NCBI GenBank assembly: GCA_958450365.1
Contig: CAUEEP010000866.1
Span: 186,001 to 250,000 of the forward strand
Length of the DNA stretch: 64,000 nucleotides
Direction of reading: 5' to 3'
From: Mesorhabditis belari
Taxonomy: Eukaryota; Nematoda; Chromadorea; Rhabditida; Rhabditidae
In this document: one piece after another, positions 1 to 11,281 of the stretch
Numbering within the stretch: the stretch's first letter is position 1
Layout: the number at the start of each line of letters is the position of its first letter
The notes under the pieces: generated by a model
The model's database searches: none
Told to the model about the DNA's origin: nothing
Seen by the model: the letters and a program-made list of their open reading frames with translations, nothing else
Translations under genes and position numbers: made by a program

Positions 1-785
1 TTAATTGACAGTGAATTGTGGTCGGCTTTGAAAGGAAGTGAGTTTTTCGTGATTTACATTGCAAAAGTCGTGGTTTAGATTGGTTTCGAGTTTTTAAAGG
101 CTATACTCTTTAATCAGCTGGCTTCAAAATTGGTATTTTAAAAATGCAAGCCTTACATTGTGTCTCTAGCAATTTCTTTAACAAACCAACTGCACAGGAA
201 ATCAGTTTTATTGTATGTTTTGACGCTGACTCGTGACTCAAGCAAACAACTTTCCTACCAACATGTCATGACTTTAAAAAATTGATTCTCTTGCTTTTCA
301 AATGAGAGAAACCACATTTAAACAAGAATTTACTGCAATTCCTTCAACAAAGACGCTAAAAAGTTGGTGTAAAGAAGTTTAATCTGTATAAGTATGCCTG
401 TGTAAGTGTAAGTAATCTGTGTAAGTATCAAATGCCAACACTCAACCATGCTTGAAAGTTTAGTCAATTTTCTCTAACGCAAATTTTAGTTCTTTAGCAA
501 TTTTTCCTCTCTTTAGTCCTTTAACAATTTTCAGGAAGAATTGGACTTGGACTAAAATTGGATTTGAAGATCTCTCTCCCCAATGTGAATTCTTTTGATT
601 TCAAGAAAAGTAACAAATCTTTGCAAGACAAATCAGTTAGTTTAGTTGAAGAGACACTTAAACAAGATCAGCAAATACAAGAAAGAAAATATGGTAAAAT
701 TTATTGAAAACCATAAAACCATAACCCAGCTCAGGAATCAAATACTGTGGACTATCATTATCAGCGGTGGATTCTGTTGTGGACA
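1..785. other. Intergenic, no gene seen
   Basis: No open frame here carries a recognisable domain or is joined by sensible splice sites. The only track-sized frame (about 85 codons from 646) overlaps the first exon of the next gene in another frame and has no features of its own. Presumably upstream or 5' untranslated sequence of the gene starting at 786. Confidence 0.4.
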
Positions 786-2516
786 ATGGAAGCTCATGGA
801 GCAAATCGAGGCCGAGGAGGGGGTTTGGTTAGACCTATTCGACCTCGCCCACCAAATGTTTGTAAGTAAAAAAATACATTTGTTCACACAAATAATGTGG
901 TAAAAACAATACACAAATTCAACCCCTAAGCCCTAAATGTAGAGAAGAAAAAGCCCAAATATCTGTTACGTCCGCTCTAGAAATCCGTTCGATTTAGAGC
1001 GAAGTGAAGTCCGATCTAGATCCGATCTAGATTGGGGGCTGGACCGGACGTCTGATTTAAAGTGATCCGGCTTGATTCTAGATCGGACGTTTGACCACAC
1101 TTCCCTCTAGATCGAACGTAACATATATAAAAGAACCTATACTAGGTTGATGCAGAAGAAATTTCGCTCGGTGTAAAATGTTCTATTTTTTTAATCTAGA
1201 GATCTTTGATTTTTGATTTGATCTTTTTTTTGTATATTTGTACCCTTGGATATTTACTTTCTTTTTACGCTTTTTCTAAGTCAGAGCCTTTACTTAAATT
1301 GATATTTACTTTTTAGATCATGGTGGATCAAAAAGTATGTTGCGCGCGCGTGTCTTCTCTACGATTTCAAAATGAGCAAAAACGCTCCCGAATCACATCG
1401 TGATCTCTGTTCCGCTTTTGGAGAACAAGTTATCACCGAAAGATCCTGCCAGCTCTAGTTTGCCCTATTCCGAGAAGGTACTGAAACACTTGAAGACGAA
1501 CCACATGGGCATCTCTCGGCCGATAATAATGAATTGGAGCAACTTATTGAGGCAGATCCAGTGCAAACAACATGAGAGCTTGCCAAGCATCGCCAATGTG
1601 ATCAATCGAAAATTGTCCGCCATTTGGAAATAATCAAAAAGACCAATCGTATGAACTTCTTGTATGAACGTATGAACCAAGAAAGCTTCTTGTATGGAGT
1701 TAGAAGAATTAAGATGGAATGGCTTACCGCATGCGCCATATGGCCCAGACTTATCACCATCTGATTTCCACCTCTTCACATCGATGCAACATTCCCTTGC
1801 GACTAGCCAGTTTAAGAATGCGCAAGAGGTCGAGATTTTGGATGATCGATTGCTTTCAATCCCAGAATCAAGAGTTTTTCGATAAGGGGATCCGCAAGCT
1901 GTAGCAACGTTAGAGGGATGTTATAGATAACGATGGTGCTTATTGTTTGGAATAACTTGTTACCTAAAGGAATTTTGATTAAATCTAATGTTTATAAAAA
2001 ACCGAAATTTCTTTCGCACCAACCTAGTAATCTGGTCGGCGGATTTGAACGCTTGACCTGCCGACTATAGATACAGGGTCCTTAGCCAGTCGGCCATGGT
2101 AGCAGGCTTTCTTGTAAGACAAAAACATATCAAAACCCACATCTTGCATTCTGTTTCTCATTCAAATTCAATAGTGCACATGTTTTCAGGGACCCAACTC
2201 TATCATGGATCAAAATTTGACCCAAATCTGCTACCGATTGTCAGAAAAGAATTTCGTGGTGATAGAGATTAAATAACGTGTTTAACTCAACGTTCAGAGA
2301 AGAATTTGTCTCCAAAACAAGAAAAATCTTTACTGAAACAAGCTGAAGAAGCTGCTCGTAAAGTCGACCAACTTTGGCCTTGTTTTCCAGATGAATCAGT
2401 AAGAAAGCAGAGATGTTGTGTGTAGGTAATCTGTTTTTGTATCTTGTGAAGCCTTTTAAATCTATAAAAGTTTAAAGCTATACTATTTTTAGCAAAAAAG
2501 CACGGATCTGTTGTGA
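786..2516 (+). CDS. Small four-exon gene, product unknown (about 89 aa)
   Basis: Rebuilt from four exons: 786-861, 2190-2258, 2298-2398 and 2493-2516. All three joins agree in phase and use GT donors (gtaagt, gtgata, gtaaga) with TTTCAG, GTTCAG and TTTTAG acceptors. The product begins MEAHGANRGRGGG, a short Arg/Gly-rich segment, followed by a Pro/Arg stretch and then a charged helical part (QEKSLLKQAEEAARKVDQLW). I do not recognise the family and see no signal peptide or membrane segment. Intron 1 is 1.3 kb because a mariner element (1142-2027) and a tRNA relic sit inside it; the other introns are 39 and 94 nt. It runs towards the calmodulin-like gene on the other strand. The start is the first ATG in the Arg/Gly frame, and the short last exon is the least certain part. 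Confidence 0.5.
1142..2027 (+). mobile_element. Decayed mariner element, internally deleted
   Basis: Imperfect 25-bp terminal inverted repeats (22 of 25 matching), at 1142-1166 and 2003-2027, begin CTAGGTTG and are flanked on both sides by the TA target duplication (1140-1141 and 2028-2029). Inside, broken frames match mariner transposase: an N-terminal part (FGE, TLEDEP, then LIEADP) around 1395-1640, and a C-terminal part with the block around PDLSPSDFHLF that holds the last catalytic Asp, around 1695-1880. The segment with the first two catalytic Asp residues is missing, which explains the 886-bp length against about 1.3 kb for an intact element. Several stops and shifts make it inactive. 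It lies in intron 1 of the 786-2516 gene. Confidence 0.88.
2032..2104 (-). pseudogene. tRNA-like relic
   Basis: Read on the minus strand, the sequence has an A-box-like D arm (TGGCCGACTGG) and a B-box-like T loop (GTTCAAATCC) at tRNA spacing, but no pairing acceptor stem and poor arm pairing. It abuts the right end of the mariner element. A decayed tRNA gene or SINE head is likely; a working tRNA is not. Confidence 0.4.
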
Positions 2517-2614
2517 AATTGAACCCAAATCAATGGAAAAGACTGATTCTATGATAAATATTATTGGTTGATTGATTAAAGTGACATTTTTGAATGTAAA
2601 AATTGCAATAATCT

Positions 2615-3064
2615 TTATTGCTTACTCATCATGGCCACAAATTCTTCATAGTTCACTTGTCCATCTCCATTCACATCCGCTTCATCGATCATTTCATCCA
2701 CCTCTTCTTCTGTCAACGCCTCACCCAAACTCGTCATCACATGTCGCAACTCTTTCGCCGATATAAAACCATTTCCATCTTTATCGAATACTTGAAAAGC
2801 CGCTCGAACATCCGAATCCATAATCGGATTTTTCATCTTTTCAGCCATCATTCCAAGAAATTCTTCAAAATCGATCGATCTGTTCCCATCCGAGTCTCCA
2901 TCATAAATCATTGCATTCAATTCGGCTTCGGTGGGGTTTTGTCCTAAAGCTCGCATAACTTTACCAAACTCTTTTGCCGATATTGATCCACTTCCATCCT
3001 TGTCATACATGTAGAAAACTTCTTTAAAATCTTCGATTTGTTCGCTAGAGAAATTGTCAGCCAT
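2615..3064 (-). CDS. Calmodulin-like EF-hand Ca2+ sensor, intronless
   Basis: One uninterrupted 149-codon frame with calmodulin's exact length and layout: an N-terminal helix and four EF-hand loops starting near residues 21, 57, 94 and 130 ([48 protein letters not shown]). All Asp/Asn/Glu ligands in the loops are kept, so four Ca2+ sites are expected. It departs from conserved calmodulin in several places, including Ala where calmodulin has Lys-115, the residue that is trimethylated in many species. An AATAAA overlaps the stop codon (2614-2619, minus strand). Absence of introns in an intron-rich genome suggests a retrocopy that stayed open. It may be a calmodulin paralogue rather than the main calmodulin; compare 57163-57612. 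Confidence 0.93.
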   Translation of the reverse strand: MADNFSSEQIEDFKEVFYMYDKDGSGSISAKEFGKVMRALGQNPTEAELNAMIYDGDSDGNRSIDFEEFLGMMAEKMKNPIMDSDVRAAFQVFDKDGNGFISAKELRHVMTSLGEALTEEEVDEMIDEADVNGDGQVNYEEFVAMMSKQ

Positions 3065-3498
3065 TAGAAAGTGGTAAAGAAATAAGAATATGTAGGAAAT
3101 GATACTTTAGAGCGCCTTTAATGTAAGCTGTTTTGGAGGAATGATTCAGAATTTTTTTAGTAGTAGTTTTTTAGTAATAGTTTGAAAATGAATTTGCAAA
3201 AGGCGTGAAGCGTAAATTGAATGTGGCGGCGGTGGGAAAAAGTCAATTAGGAAGTGATTGTCCCCGAGCAACGACAAAAGTACGTCTTACAATAGAGAAA
3301 GAAAATGGTCAAAGAATATTTTTAAAAGTTCTTAAACAATAGAGACTATAATTTTTCAGTCTTGTTTGACTTTTATAGGGCTGCACATGATGCGTTTTTG
3401 TCACTTGCTAATGATTAGAGTGCAAAAGCCACCCCGCCCCCCTCCCCCGGCGGGTGGGAAATTTTTTTTGCAGAGATCTAAGCATCTCGATTAGTTAA
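3065..3498. other. Intergenic between calmodulin-like gene and piggyBac
   Basis: Holds the presumed promoter side of the minus-strand calmodulin-like gene. A C-run and T-run lie near 3430-3470. No further gene or repeat was recognised. Confidence 0.35.
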
Positions 3499-4404
3499 CC
3501 CATTCGAAACCGCAGCGTTTTTTCTTTTTTTCGTCTGCAAACCAAGCCCTTTTTTGACATTCTTTCGCTGCAGCGTTCCTGCGGTTTTTTTTGCTGACGT
3601 TTTATTTTATATTATTGCTGATAATTTCTATATATTAATCTGTTATTCTTTTTTAGATAACGTTATGGATGACGAATTGCACGATTCTTTCAATAATTTA
3701 TTTATTGACAGTGATTTGGAGTCTATTGATGGATCAGATGATCGACTAATTCAACCAGAAGTATTGTCATCAGGTTCAAGCGAATCCGAGGAAGAGGATG
3801 ACGATGCAGTTTATCCAGATGGTTGGAAAGATTTACGAGAGTCTCCTACACCATTTATTTTTGATGAAGAACGATTTGGATTTGACTTCAGTACTTTTCA
3901 AGATCCTATCGATTATTATTCTTATTTTATCGACGACAAATTAATCAATATGTTAGTAAGCGAATCTAATAAACATGGAAAAAGGAAAACAAACTGGCAG
4001 TATTTCCATGCAAAATTTTTCAAGCTCTTCTTGGCTCTGTATCTTCAAATGGGAATCGTGGATGGATCCTCCTAATCCAGGCCAAAGCAGGCCTGGATTA
4101 GGAGGATTTTCCCACATGTCCCACATTATGTCAAAAGCAAAATTTGAATCTATTCTTCGAAACCTGCGTTTTTGTGATAATGAACTGGATTCTGCAGGAG
4201 ATCGGGTTTATAAGATTAGAGCTGTTATGAAAAATTTCAATGCAAAATCAGAGGCTGCATTGATTCCGGGTAAATATGACACGTCTTTTTTGCTCAGGTA
4301 ATTTGTAGATCTGTTACAATTGGAATATACATGTAATGCTGAAAAACAGCAAAAAAATCAATTAATTGAATGAAAATAGCTCAATTAGCGCTGCAGCGAA
4401 TGGG
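3499..4404 (+). mobile_element. PiggyBac-type transposon, truncated
   Basis: Both ends begin CCCATTCG in inverted orientation and are flanked by the TTAA duplication that piggyBac makes (3495-3498 and 4405-4408). From 3665 a frame encodes an acidic N-terminus (SSGSSESEEEDDD) followed by the domain usual in piggyBac transposases (INMLVSESN, then NWQYFHAKFFKLFLAL). After a frameshift near 4070 it continues with the block containing KFESILRNLRFCDNE and KIRAVM. The remainder, including the catalytic Asp region, is deleted, so the 906-bp element cannot code for a working enzyme. Confidence 0.88.
4066..4107. repeat. Perfect hairpin inside the piggyBac frame
   Basis: Arms 4066-4082 and 4091-4107 are exact reverse complements of 17 bp around an 8-bp loop. 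The hairpin sits exactly where the transposase frame breaks, so a small inverted duplication may have caused the frameshift. Confidence 0.8.
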
Positions 4405-4574
4405 TTAAGCAACTTTCATTATTACGACAAAGTTTAAAAATGTGTGAAAGGGAGTCGCCCAGGCCGCCCCTGGGTGCTTCCACACTAGGGGGCGGGGAGG
4501 TACCTGAAAATTCGTTTTCCTAGGTACTTTTGCATGCTGATCACGAATATCACAACGGGAAAGCGTGATTTCTC

Positions 4575-4608
4575 AAAAAAAGGCCAAACCGGGGGTTTGG
4601 CCTTTTTT
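4575..4608. repeat. Short hairpin (GGCCAAACC stem)
   Basis: Arms of about 15 bp (A-run plus GGCCAAACC, mirrored by GGTTTGGCC plus T-run) around a short G-rich loop. It lies downstream of the minus-strand gene ending at 4690 and could be a fold-back or a repeat remnant; no function is shown. Confidence 0.6.
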
Positions 4609-4689
4609 GGAGCGTCTACAGAGCTTTTTAACGGCAAAACAAGTTTATTTTTAACAAGAAAATACAAAAGCAAGCAAATAGCAAATAAA

Positions 4690-4975
4690 TTAAAATTCAA
4701 CAGAATCCGTATCAGATAAATCATCTTCGTCGCAAAATATTGGGGGGAGCTTTTCGTGATCCACACTTTGACTCTCCATCAAAGCATTCAGTTGCTGGAG
4801 TCCATAGTCAAGAGTGTCAAGTGGCGGGAAAACTCTGTAAATCACTTGGGTTAAATTTTAGCAAAATAAAAACTTACACTCTCGAGGTCGTGGGTTGTCT
4901 TAGGTCCGCCACTTCATGTACTTTCACAAGAAGCTCCACAGTTTTCGGAGATAGATTTCTTCTTTGTGGAGGTGA
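4690..4975 (-). CDS. Last two exons of an unrecognised minus-strand gene
   Basis: The last exon (4690-4834, minus) ends in a strongly acidic tail, FCDEDDLSDTDSVEF then stop. It joins in phase, through a 43-nt intron with donor gtaagt and acceptor TTTACAG, to an exon from 4878 up to about 4975 encoding LSPKTVELLVKVHEVADL. Further upstream, up to about 5200, a frame beginning MEVCGENAKVSWQDIRC may be the first exon, but I could not make the middle join keep phase. No family is recognised. The gene would run away from the receptor gene that starts at 5381. Confidence 0.35.
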
Positions 4976-5380
4976 GAAAATCCTCGTGATTCGGCTAAAC
5001 TTTCAGTTTAAACTCCTTTTGATAATTCAAAACCTGAAAAGGCGTTGCTACAAATTTACAAGTATAGGCATTTTTTAAACTTTTCAGGTTCGAACAATAA
5101 TGATCCAGCATTGCACATCGGATATCTTGCCAACTAACTTTGGCATTTTCTCCACAAACTTCCATATTCCTCGTTCTCGCCTTGTTTTAACCACCATCAA
5201 TCTTTGATTCTAAACTTTTTCCTGTTTAACTTGAACAACTAAATCGGCTAGTCGACTTTTTCATAAATAACTTATGCTTTTCAGGAGATTAATAGCCACT
5301 CACGAGCAAAACTCCCTAATTACTGGGTAAATCGGAGTTCATGGAAAGCTTTTGTTAGAGAAAGATAATTTCTGAAAGTA

Positions 5381-8345
5381 ATGCTATCTAGAAATTTCTT
5401 TGATATCCTCATTGCTTTCTTTACAATTGCATCAATTTACGGTAAATCAATGGCAATTTTATTATAAACATACACTTTAGCGATTCTCTTTCTTGGAGAT
5501 TTATTTTATTCACTTTGCGCTGACGAAATGGTTAAAAATGCAACATATTACGATTATTATGACGAGATTTTTGAAGGAAATTATCGATATTGGGTACAGC
5601 TTTTCGTCAGTGGGGTTAGTTTTGTCAAAATTTTGATACTGTTTGTTCGATCTATATGTCGTAGCCGATTATGAATGAAATTTTTTGGCAAATCTTTCTA
5701 GTAGAGCAACCCCTTAATGTATGAAAACAATATTATATCATCCTGTAGCGAATTAAATTCTGCGTCGATTGGTACCAAATTTGTGAGTTTAGGTTAAAAA
5801 TTGCCGGCGTTACAACGTTTCATTCAAAATCGGCGGGACCCCCTTAGCCGATTATGAATGAGTGGGTCTAGGAGCGTCCAACCATCAAGTATTTGGTATC
5901 ATTCAACGCAGAATCATTAATAATTATGTTAAATTTTTTAAATTAGAAAGATTGCATAAAAAGAAAAAAAATTAGAGCAAAAAAACTGTTTGTTCAAGAG
6001 AAAACTTTGAAGCCCCATAATTTTTTTCTCTTTATCCAACCTTTCTAATTTAAAAAATTTAACATAATTATTAATGATTCTGCGTTGAATGATACTAAAT
6101 ACTTGATGGTTGGACGCTCATAGACCCACTCATTCATAATCGGCTACGACATATACTTACAGTAGACAAATATCTAAATCTGGACTTTCAAGATATGCAG
6201 CTAACTTTTGCTTAAGTAAATGTTCAGGTAAGCATCGTCTCGATCATTATTCAAGCCATTTCCTTGGTTTGGTGCAATAAAGTACGAAGTATCTTTGCTC
6301 GAGTTGTTCTCTATTTTATTGTTGTGGATACAGCGGGTAGACTACTCGTATCTATTGCATCGGCTTTCTTTTTTGGTTGTTATGGATTAAAAGGGTGACT
6401 TTTTATATAGCTCTAAGCTTTTGTAAGCTAAACAGGTCAAGTTTTCAAAATCTGCTGACCCAACTATCTAATGATCTCTCGACATCAGCTAAAGCTGTTG
6501 ACACGGAATTGGTCTTCTGTGTGACTTTAAACAATCAACTCGCACCATAAACTTGTTGTGTTGCAATGGCTTCCTAGTAAGACATAAGGCCTTACCCTGG
6601 GGGCAATAAGATACCACTAAGATACCACTAAGATATCAATAAGATACCCAGTAAGCCAGAGGTCGCGGGTTCAAATCCCGGCGCAGACCTTGTTTTCTAT
6701 TCCCAGCCCCAACCCATAAAAGGATTGGTGTGTTTAACTGGCGACCACGGAAGGAGTTTTGCATCACAATTTATGAAATGATTACAGAGTTTGAGTGAAA
6801 CAAAGCAAGAATCTTCATTTTATATTATCTATAGTACAAAAGTAAAATCCCTATGTAAGAAGTGTCCTTTGAATTTCTAATCGCTTGCCGTCTGGCAAAC
6901 CACTCTAATATAAGGTACCCTTTTGCTTCCTCTGATAGGGTGCTTCCTTCCTTTCCCAAAGGAGAAGGAACGATTGTGGGACATTTGACCCGTGCCCCGC
7001 CCCCTTTGTCTTTGGCAATCCAACTTTGAGCTCAAATATCTTGGTGTTAGACCGTCCAATTTAAATAGTTTTTGTATCAGTGGATAGACAAAAACTAATG
7101 ATACCAAGAATATTTAAATTGGACAGCCCAACACCAAGATATTTGAGCTTAAAGTTAGACGGCCAATGGGAAAAGGGGCGGCGCGCGTATCAAATGTCCA
7201 ATAACCGGAAGGAACGGTGAGCGACTGAGCTTTCCCGCTTTCTTGACGTCACTATGTCCAAAATTTTGGCTTAAATTTGTAATTTTGCTACAAATTCTAC
7301 AAATTTATTTAAGTATACAAAGTTCTGTCAATTGTGGAGATGCCGGATTCCAGTGGAGCTGGAATATCTACAGTTACCTATCAGTTGCTAGAACTATTCG
7401 ACTTTGTTGTGAGACAAGTAAGCGAATTGAGTTTATTCTTTAAAATTGAATATCCTAGGTCTTTCAATAAATAGATTCATGGCAATTGCATTTGGTGGTC
7501 TCTATTATAGACACATGGAATCATTTCCTATACTCCAAGCTATGACAGCGATTCTCTTGGGTATCATCATTTACGGGTTAAATTTGATCGGAACAATATT
7601 TCCTGGTAAGCTCGAATATCTAAATAAGCTCTAATAACCACTCCATTATTTCAGACTTCTGGAATCCATCTGATTTGGGTGAAACTCTTCAATATGATCT
7701 CACTTACGTGTTATTCTCCACATCACTGGGTTTAAGCTTAATCACTTATTTTAAGGCGAAGGTTGGATTTGAGCGGCTTTGCGTGATTTAAAATCTTTAG
7801 CAAATGGGGCTAATGAGTGGAATTGATACTGAACGACAAAACTTTCTGATTAAACAGGTTAGTAGAGTAGAAATTTTGTCTCTGTTAACCGCCGCGACAG
7901 CTCAGAAACTTTTCTAAGCTCAGGATGTGCATACTTTTCATGTGTCTAGTAGGAAAAAGCGGCATCTGGTACACGGTTTTGGATTAGATGGCTAGTTTAC
8001 AGAGTTACAATACTTTCAGATGATAGCAATCAATTTCCCGCTTATTTGGGACTATTTCATTGTTGCGATGGTTCAAATCCCATTGGTTCGAATCAGCCCC
8101 TTTCTCTCTGCATGGCTCTATTTCTATGAAGACGTCTTTGGACTATCTTTTATTCCTATTTGGGCAGGGTGAGTCAAACATAAAACAGTCAAATTTCAAA
8201 GCTCTCTTTTAGCTTGGTGACTTATTACTTGTTAAGAAGAACAGCTGGCGTCAAAAAAGTGAACTCGAAGACCAGCACGAAGTCAAATACGCAGATAATA
8301 CAAATCAAATCAAGATCATCTAACCAAAAGAGAGTGTCACCTTGA
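5381..8345 (+). CDS. Multi-pass chemoreceptor-like protein, copy 1 (352 aa)
   Basis: Nine exons, all joins in phase: 5381-5441, 5481-5614, 6228-6394, 7314-7417, 7459-7605, 7655-7761, 7801-7857, 8020-8168 and 8213-8345. The protein has about eight hydrophobic segments. The first (residues about 6-30) precedes an acidic, Tyr-rich loop. A segment ending SINRFMAIAFGGLYYR resembles the intracellular end of helix 3 in nematode serpentine receptors, where NR replaces DRY. The C-terminus is basic and Ser-rich (VKKVNSKTSTKSN). This points to a nematode chemoreceptor-type 7TM protein in a sensory-cell membrane, but the subfamily is not identified and ligands are unknown. Introns 2 and 3 (613 and 919 nt) are swollen by inverted-repeat insertions; the rest are about 40-160 nt. 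Paralogues at 26051-28341 (-) and 45614-49364 (+) share exon phases. Confidence 0.8.
5655..6153. mobile_element. MITE-like inverted-repeat element in a receptor intron
   Basis: Terminal repeats TATGTCGTAGCCGATTATG lie in opposite orientation at both ends, with TA on each side. The inner part is a near-perfect palindrome, 5845-6145, with arms of about 105 bp. No coding capacity. It occupies intron 2 of the receptor gene 5381-8345. Confidence 0.7.
6607..6691 (+). pseudogene. tRNA 3' half fused to a short tandem repeat
   Basis: Sequence 6651-6691 ends in a good T arm with B box (GGTTCAAATCC) and the acceptor-like GCGCAGACC. The expected D and anticodon arms are replaced by about four copies of an 11-bp unit (ATACCACTAAG) at 6607-6650. 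No partner for the acceptor stem is present, so this is a relic. It lies in intron 3 of the receptor gene. Confidence 0.5.
6988..7203. repeat. Palindromic repeat, copy 1
   Basis: Starts GGACATTTGA and ends in its complement. The inner arms (about 7022-7070 and 7100-7145) are near-perfect and contain GAGCTCAAATATCTTGGTG. A diverged copy lies at about 27733-27885. Non-coding fold-back element in receptor intron 3. Confidence 0.65.
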
Positions 8346-8687
8346 AAAACAATGTTATTTTGAGATGTAAATGAAGTAAATGACTCAAAATAGAAAATCC
8401 AGTGAAGTACTTTGGGCTTTCTTTTCGGTGAAAGAGTCTAATCACCAAAAACCACCAAATTCAGACAGCAAAGCCTTGTTTCAACACTTGCAACACTGCA
8501 AAGTTTACCACTTTGAACAAATGATCCGGTTCATCAGACAATGTCCTTTTCTAAGCACTATGTTGTAGCTGGTTTGATTGTTTGATCGAGTCGTAAATCC
8601 CATTTTTTTCCGGATTCCCCCAGCCTGATAAGAGCATAACAGGCACCGAGTCAAAGTTTGCAATTCATTTTTTGTCATTTCTGGAAA

Positions 8688-11281
8688 ATGCAAGCGGTTG
8701 CATTGATTATTTTAAGTGTTGGCTCTCTATTTTTGGCCGTCAATGGATTGACTTGTCCAACCGGATGGACTCAACTCCCGAATGAACCCGTTTGCATCTA
8801 TGCTGTTAAACAACGTTAGTTTTAGCTTTTCAAGTTTTTGCTTAGCAAGTTAGTTTAGAGAAATAAGTTTTGGAATTTGAAATTTGCTTGAAACTGAGCT
8901 ACTAACCTCAAAATTTCAGCCGCTATCTATATGGACGCGTTGTGGCAATGCGAGCAATTGGGTGGAACTGTTGTGAAAGTGCAGAATGCTTTTGAGAACA
9001 GTTTTATCTTCTCATATGCAGCTCAAGGTAGGTAAAAATGTCGAAATTCGGCTAAAAGGTCCACAAATTGAGCATAATAACAAGTTTTGAGTAATTAGAC
9101 AGTGCAATTAATCCAATTAATCTTGGGCAAAGCTTAGGAACTGGAATTTTGATTCCAAAATAACATACCCAAAGATCGGTTTCACTAAATGACTTGTAGA
9201 TAAATCGATTGATAGATTGCTGGCTTTTAAGAGTTATTGGGTTGGTGAATTGAAAACTGCGGGCTATTGTCATATGTCACAGTTTGAGCACTTTCTTCAA
9301 AAGAAACTCATTTTGGTGTCAATGGAAAAGTTGTAGAGAATCAAAAATTAAGCTTATATCCAAATTTTCAGAACGATTCAAAAACTGGTTTTCAAGAAAT
9401 GCGAAATTTATGAATTTTCACAAAACTTGCATTTTAAGCGGAACTACTAAGTGTATCTTTTTGGAAATTTGGCTATAAGCCTAATTTTTGATTCTCTACA
9501 ATTTTTATTGACACCAAAATGGGTTTCTTTTGAAGAAAGTGCTCAAACTGGGACATCTACAGTCCTCGATTTGAGCCCTCCATTGAGTCTCACACTTGTC
9601 TCACACACAAACCAAAATCCTACTACGAAAGAGGAACCCGCAAATTGCCTGTAAAATGGGCAGAAGTCGTCAATAATTATGGAAATTATTTGGAATGAAT
9701 TTATGGTTTTATGTTGAATAAATTTTAGTTCAAAGTCCGGCAGTTTTCAATTCACCAACCCAATAAATATTTATTATTTATATAAATTATCTTTGTTATC
9801 TGCAACTCTTCAGCTTTCAACACCACCGAGCAATTCATCGGCATGCAACAACAAACGAGTGGAGCCTGGGTCTATGCCGATCGTACCATCCCCTCTTACC
9901 AAAGCTGGGCCGTTGGTGAGTGACCAAAGCTGACTGTTTCCCAATTAAATTTCTATGAAAAAGTTTTAGGCGAACCGAAAAACGGCACGAATTTCTGCGC
10001 TATCCAGGACTCGTTGAATGTGCAATGGAAAACCGCCGATTGCCGCCAGGCTCGACCATTCTTTTGCTCGATGGCCGCTTACAAATGCCCTCTTGGATGG
10101 AAATACTTTGACAAGACTGACAGCTGCTATTATGCAAAGGTAAAATCAATCTCTTTATCTAGTATCATTGCTGCCCACGTCTGAGTACACCTTTAGTGCC
10201 CTTTCTTGCAGTTTTCTGACTTTCACTGATCTTTCTCGTCACCACATTGTGTAGGGTTATCAAAACCAAAAGCTAGAAACTTTGTTCGCTGACCTTTTTT
10301 GCTGAGCTGCTTATCTCCACCCCCATCCCATATAGAAAAACTGCAATTTATTTCTAAGCTTGAGTAAAATAAAGCTTCAATGTACAACAATATTGTAGGA
10401 GCTCACCGGTGACCGCTACACATGGAAAGCCGCCGAGTCGCAATGCCAGAAAATGGGCGCTCACTTGGTCTCCATTCACTCAATTGATGAGGACGATTTC
10501 GTTTACAGTAAGCAATCTTTGTATCAAGAGCCATATTCGACAAGGACTCGAGTGCTATAAAACAGTTTTTGTTAAGCTTGACTAACAAGAGAACGTTCCA
10601 AAGGAGGTTTTAAGCGGCGATGAGATGCAAACGCTTAGTAAAAATTGCACTAGTTTGATAGCCTAACGCATTATCCCCTAGACCACCGCGGTTTTTCTTC
10701 CTTTCGATGTGGCACCCTCTTATAGGTAAGGTGAGAGTTTACCGAAAATGACCGAAACTTTGCATGCGCTTTTCCGCGTCGGATAAAATAAAATAAACAC
10801 AGCATCGGATTCGACATGTCCGATAGGCGTTTGCATCTCATGGTCGTTTAAGGTCGCACATGCTCTTTGGAACGGTCACTTGTAAATTTTAGTACCAAAT
10901 CTGATACTTTTTTCAGAAAACCAAGCACTTATTTTAGGCTTGGTACCTCGATTGACCGTTTCTTCATGCGAAGGAGCTTTTGTTTGGATCGGTTTGGATG
11001 GAAATGGCAAAAAGGGAAGCGGCAGCTGGTCTGATGGATCCACTGTTGATTACGGCTTCTGGTCGGCGAGTACCGGATATTGGGGTGTACGTTTCAAATT
11101 GCTTACATTTAGCTTTGATTGATTAAGGGAATCCTTTATTTTCTGTAACATGAAATCACTCTTTTAGATGCCAAGAGCTTCTGATGCAAATGGGTACTGT
11201 TCATCACCTGAATATGACTGGTACAGCACAGTGCTCAATCATCAATTTGGTCGTTTCATCTGCAAGATGAAGAGCACTTAA
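8688..11281 (+). CDS. Secreted C-type lectin with two CTLD domains (299 aa)
   Basis: Seven exons, all in phase: 8688-8814, about 8920-9027, 9814-9915, 9970-10139, 10399-10507, 10917-11086 and 11168-11281. A signal peptide of about 20 residues (ALIILSVGSLFLAVNG) is followed by CTLD 1 (starts CPTGW; Cys at FCAIQD and ARPFFC) and CTLD 2 (starts CPLGWKYF, then WKAAESQCQKMGAHLVSIHS, FVWIGLDG, GSGSWSDGS, and final FICKMK). Cysteines expected for the two-disulfide fold are present. The long-form Ca2+ motifs EPN/QPD and WND are not seen intact, so carbohydrate binding is unproven. Such proteins are expanded in nematodes and often respond to pathogens. Intron 2 holds a mariner MITE and intron 5 an inverted repeat. 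Confidence 0.9.
9237..9763. mobile_element. Mariner-type MITE, copy 1
   Basis: Terminal repeats beginning TTGGGTTGGTGAATTG, about 24 bp identical in both orientations, are flanked by TA (9235-9236 and 9764-9765). Subterminal stretches, including a segment with AAAAGAAACTCATTTTGG, are also inverted. It is 527 bp with no transposase. It lies in intron 2 of the lectin gene; a sister copy is at 31442-31950. Confidence 0.88.
10590..10885. repeat. Inverted repeat in lectin intron 5
   Basis: GAACGTTCCAAAGG and GATGAGATGCAAACGC near the left end are mirrored by GCGTTTGCATCTCATG and CTTTGGAACGGTC near the right. Non-coding and moderately diverged. Confidence 0.6.

Noticed and set aside
9284..9654. 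Plus-strand frames of 64-67 codons in the lectin gene
   Set aside because: They fall within the MITE in intron 2 and are not conserved in the sister copy.
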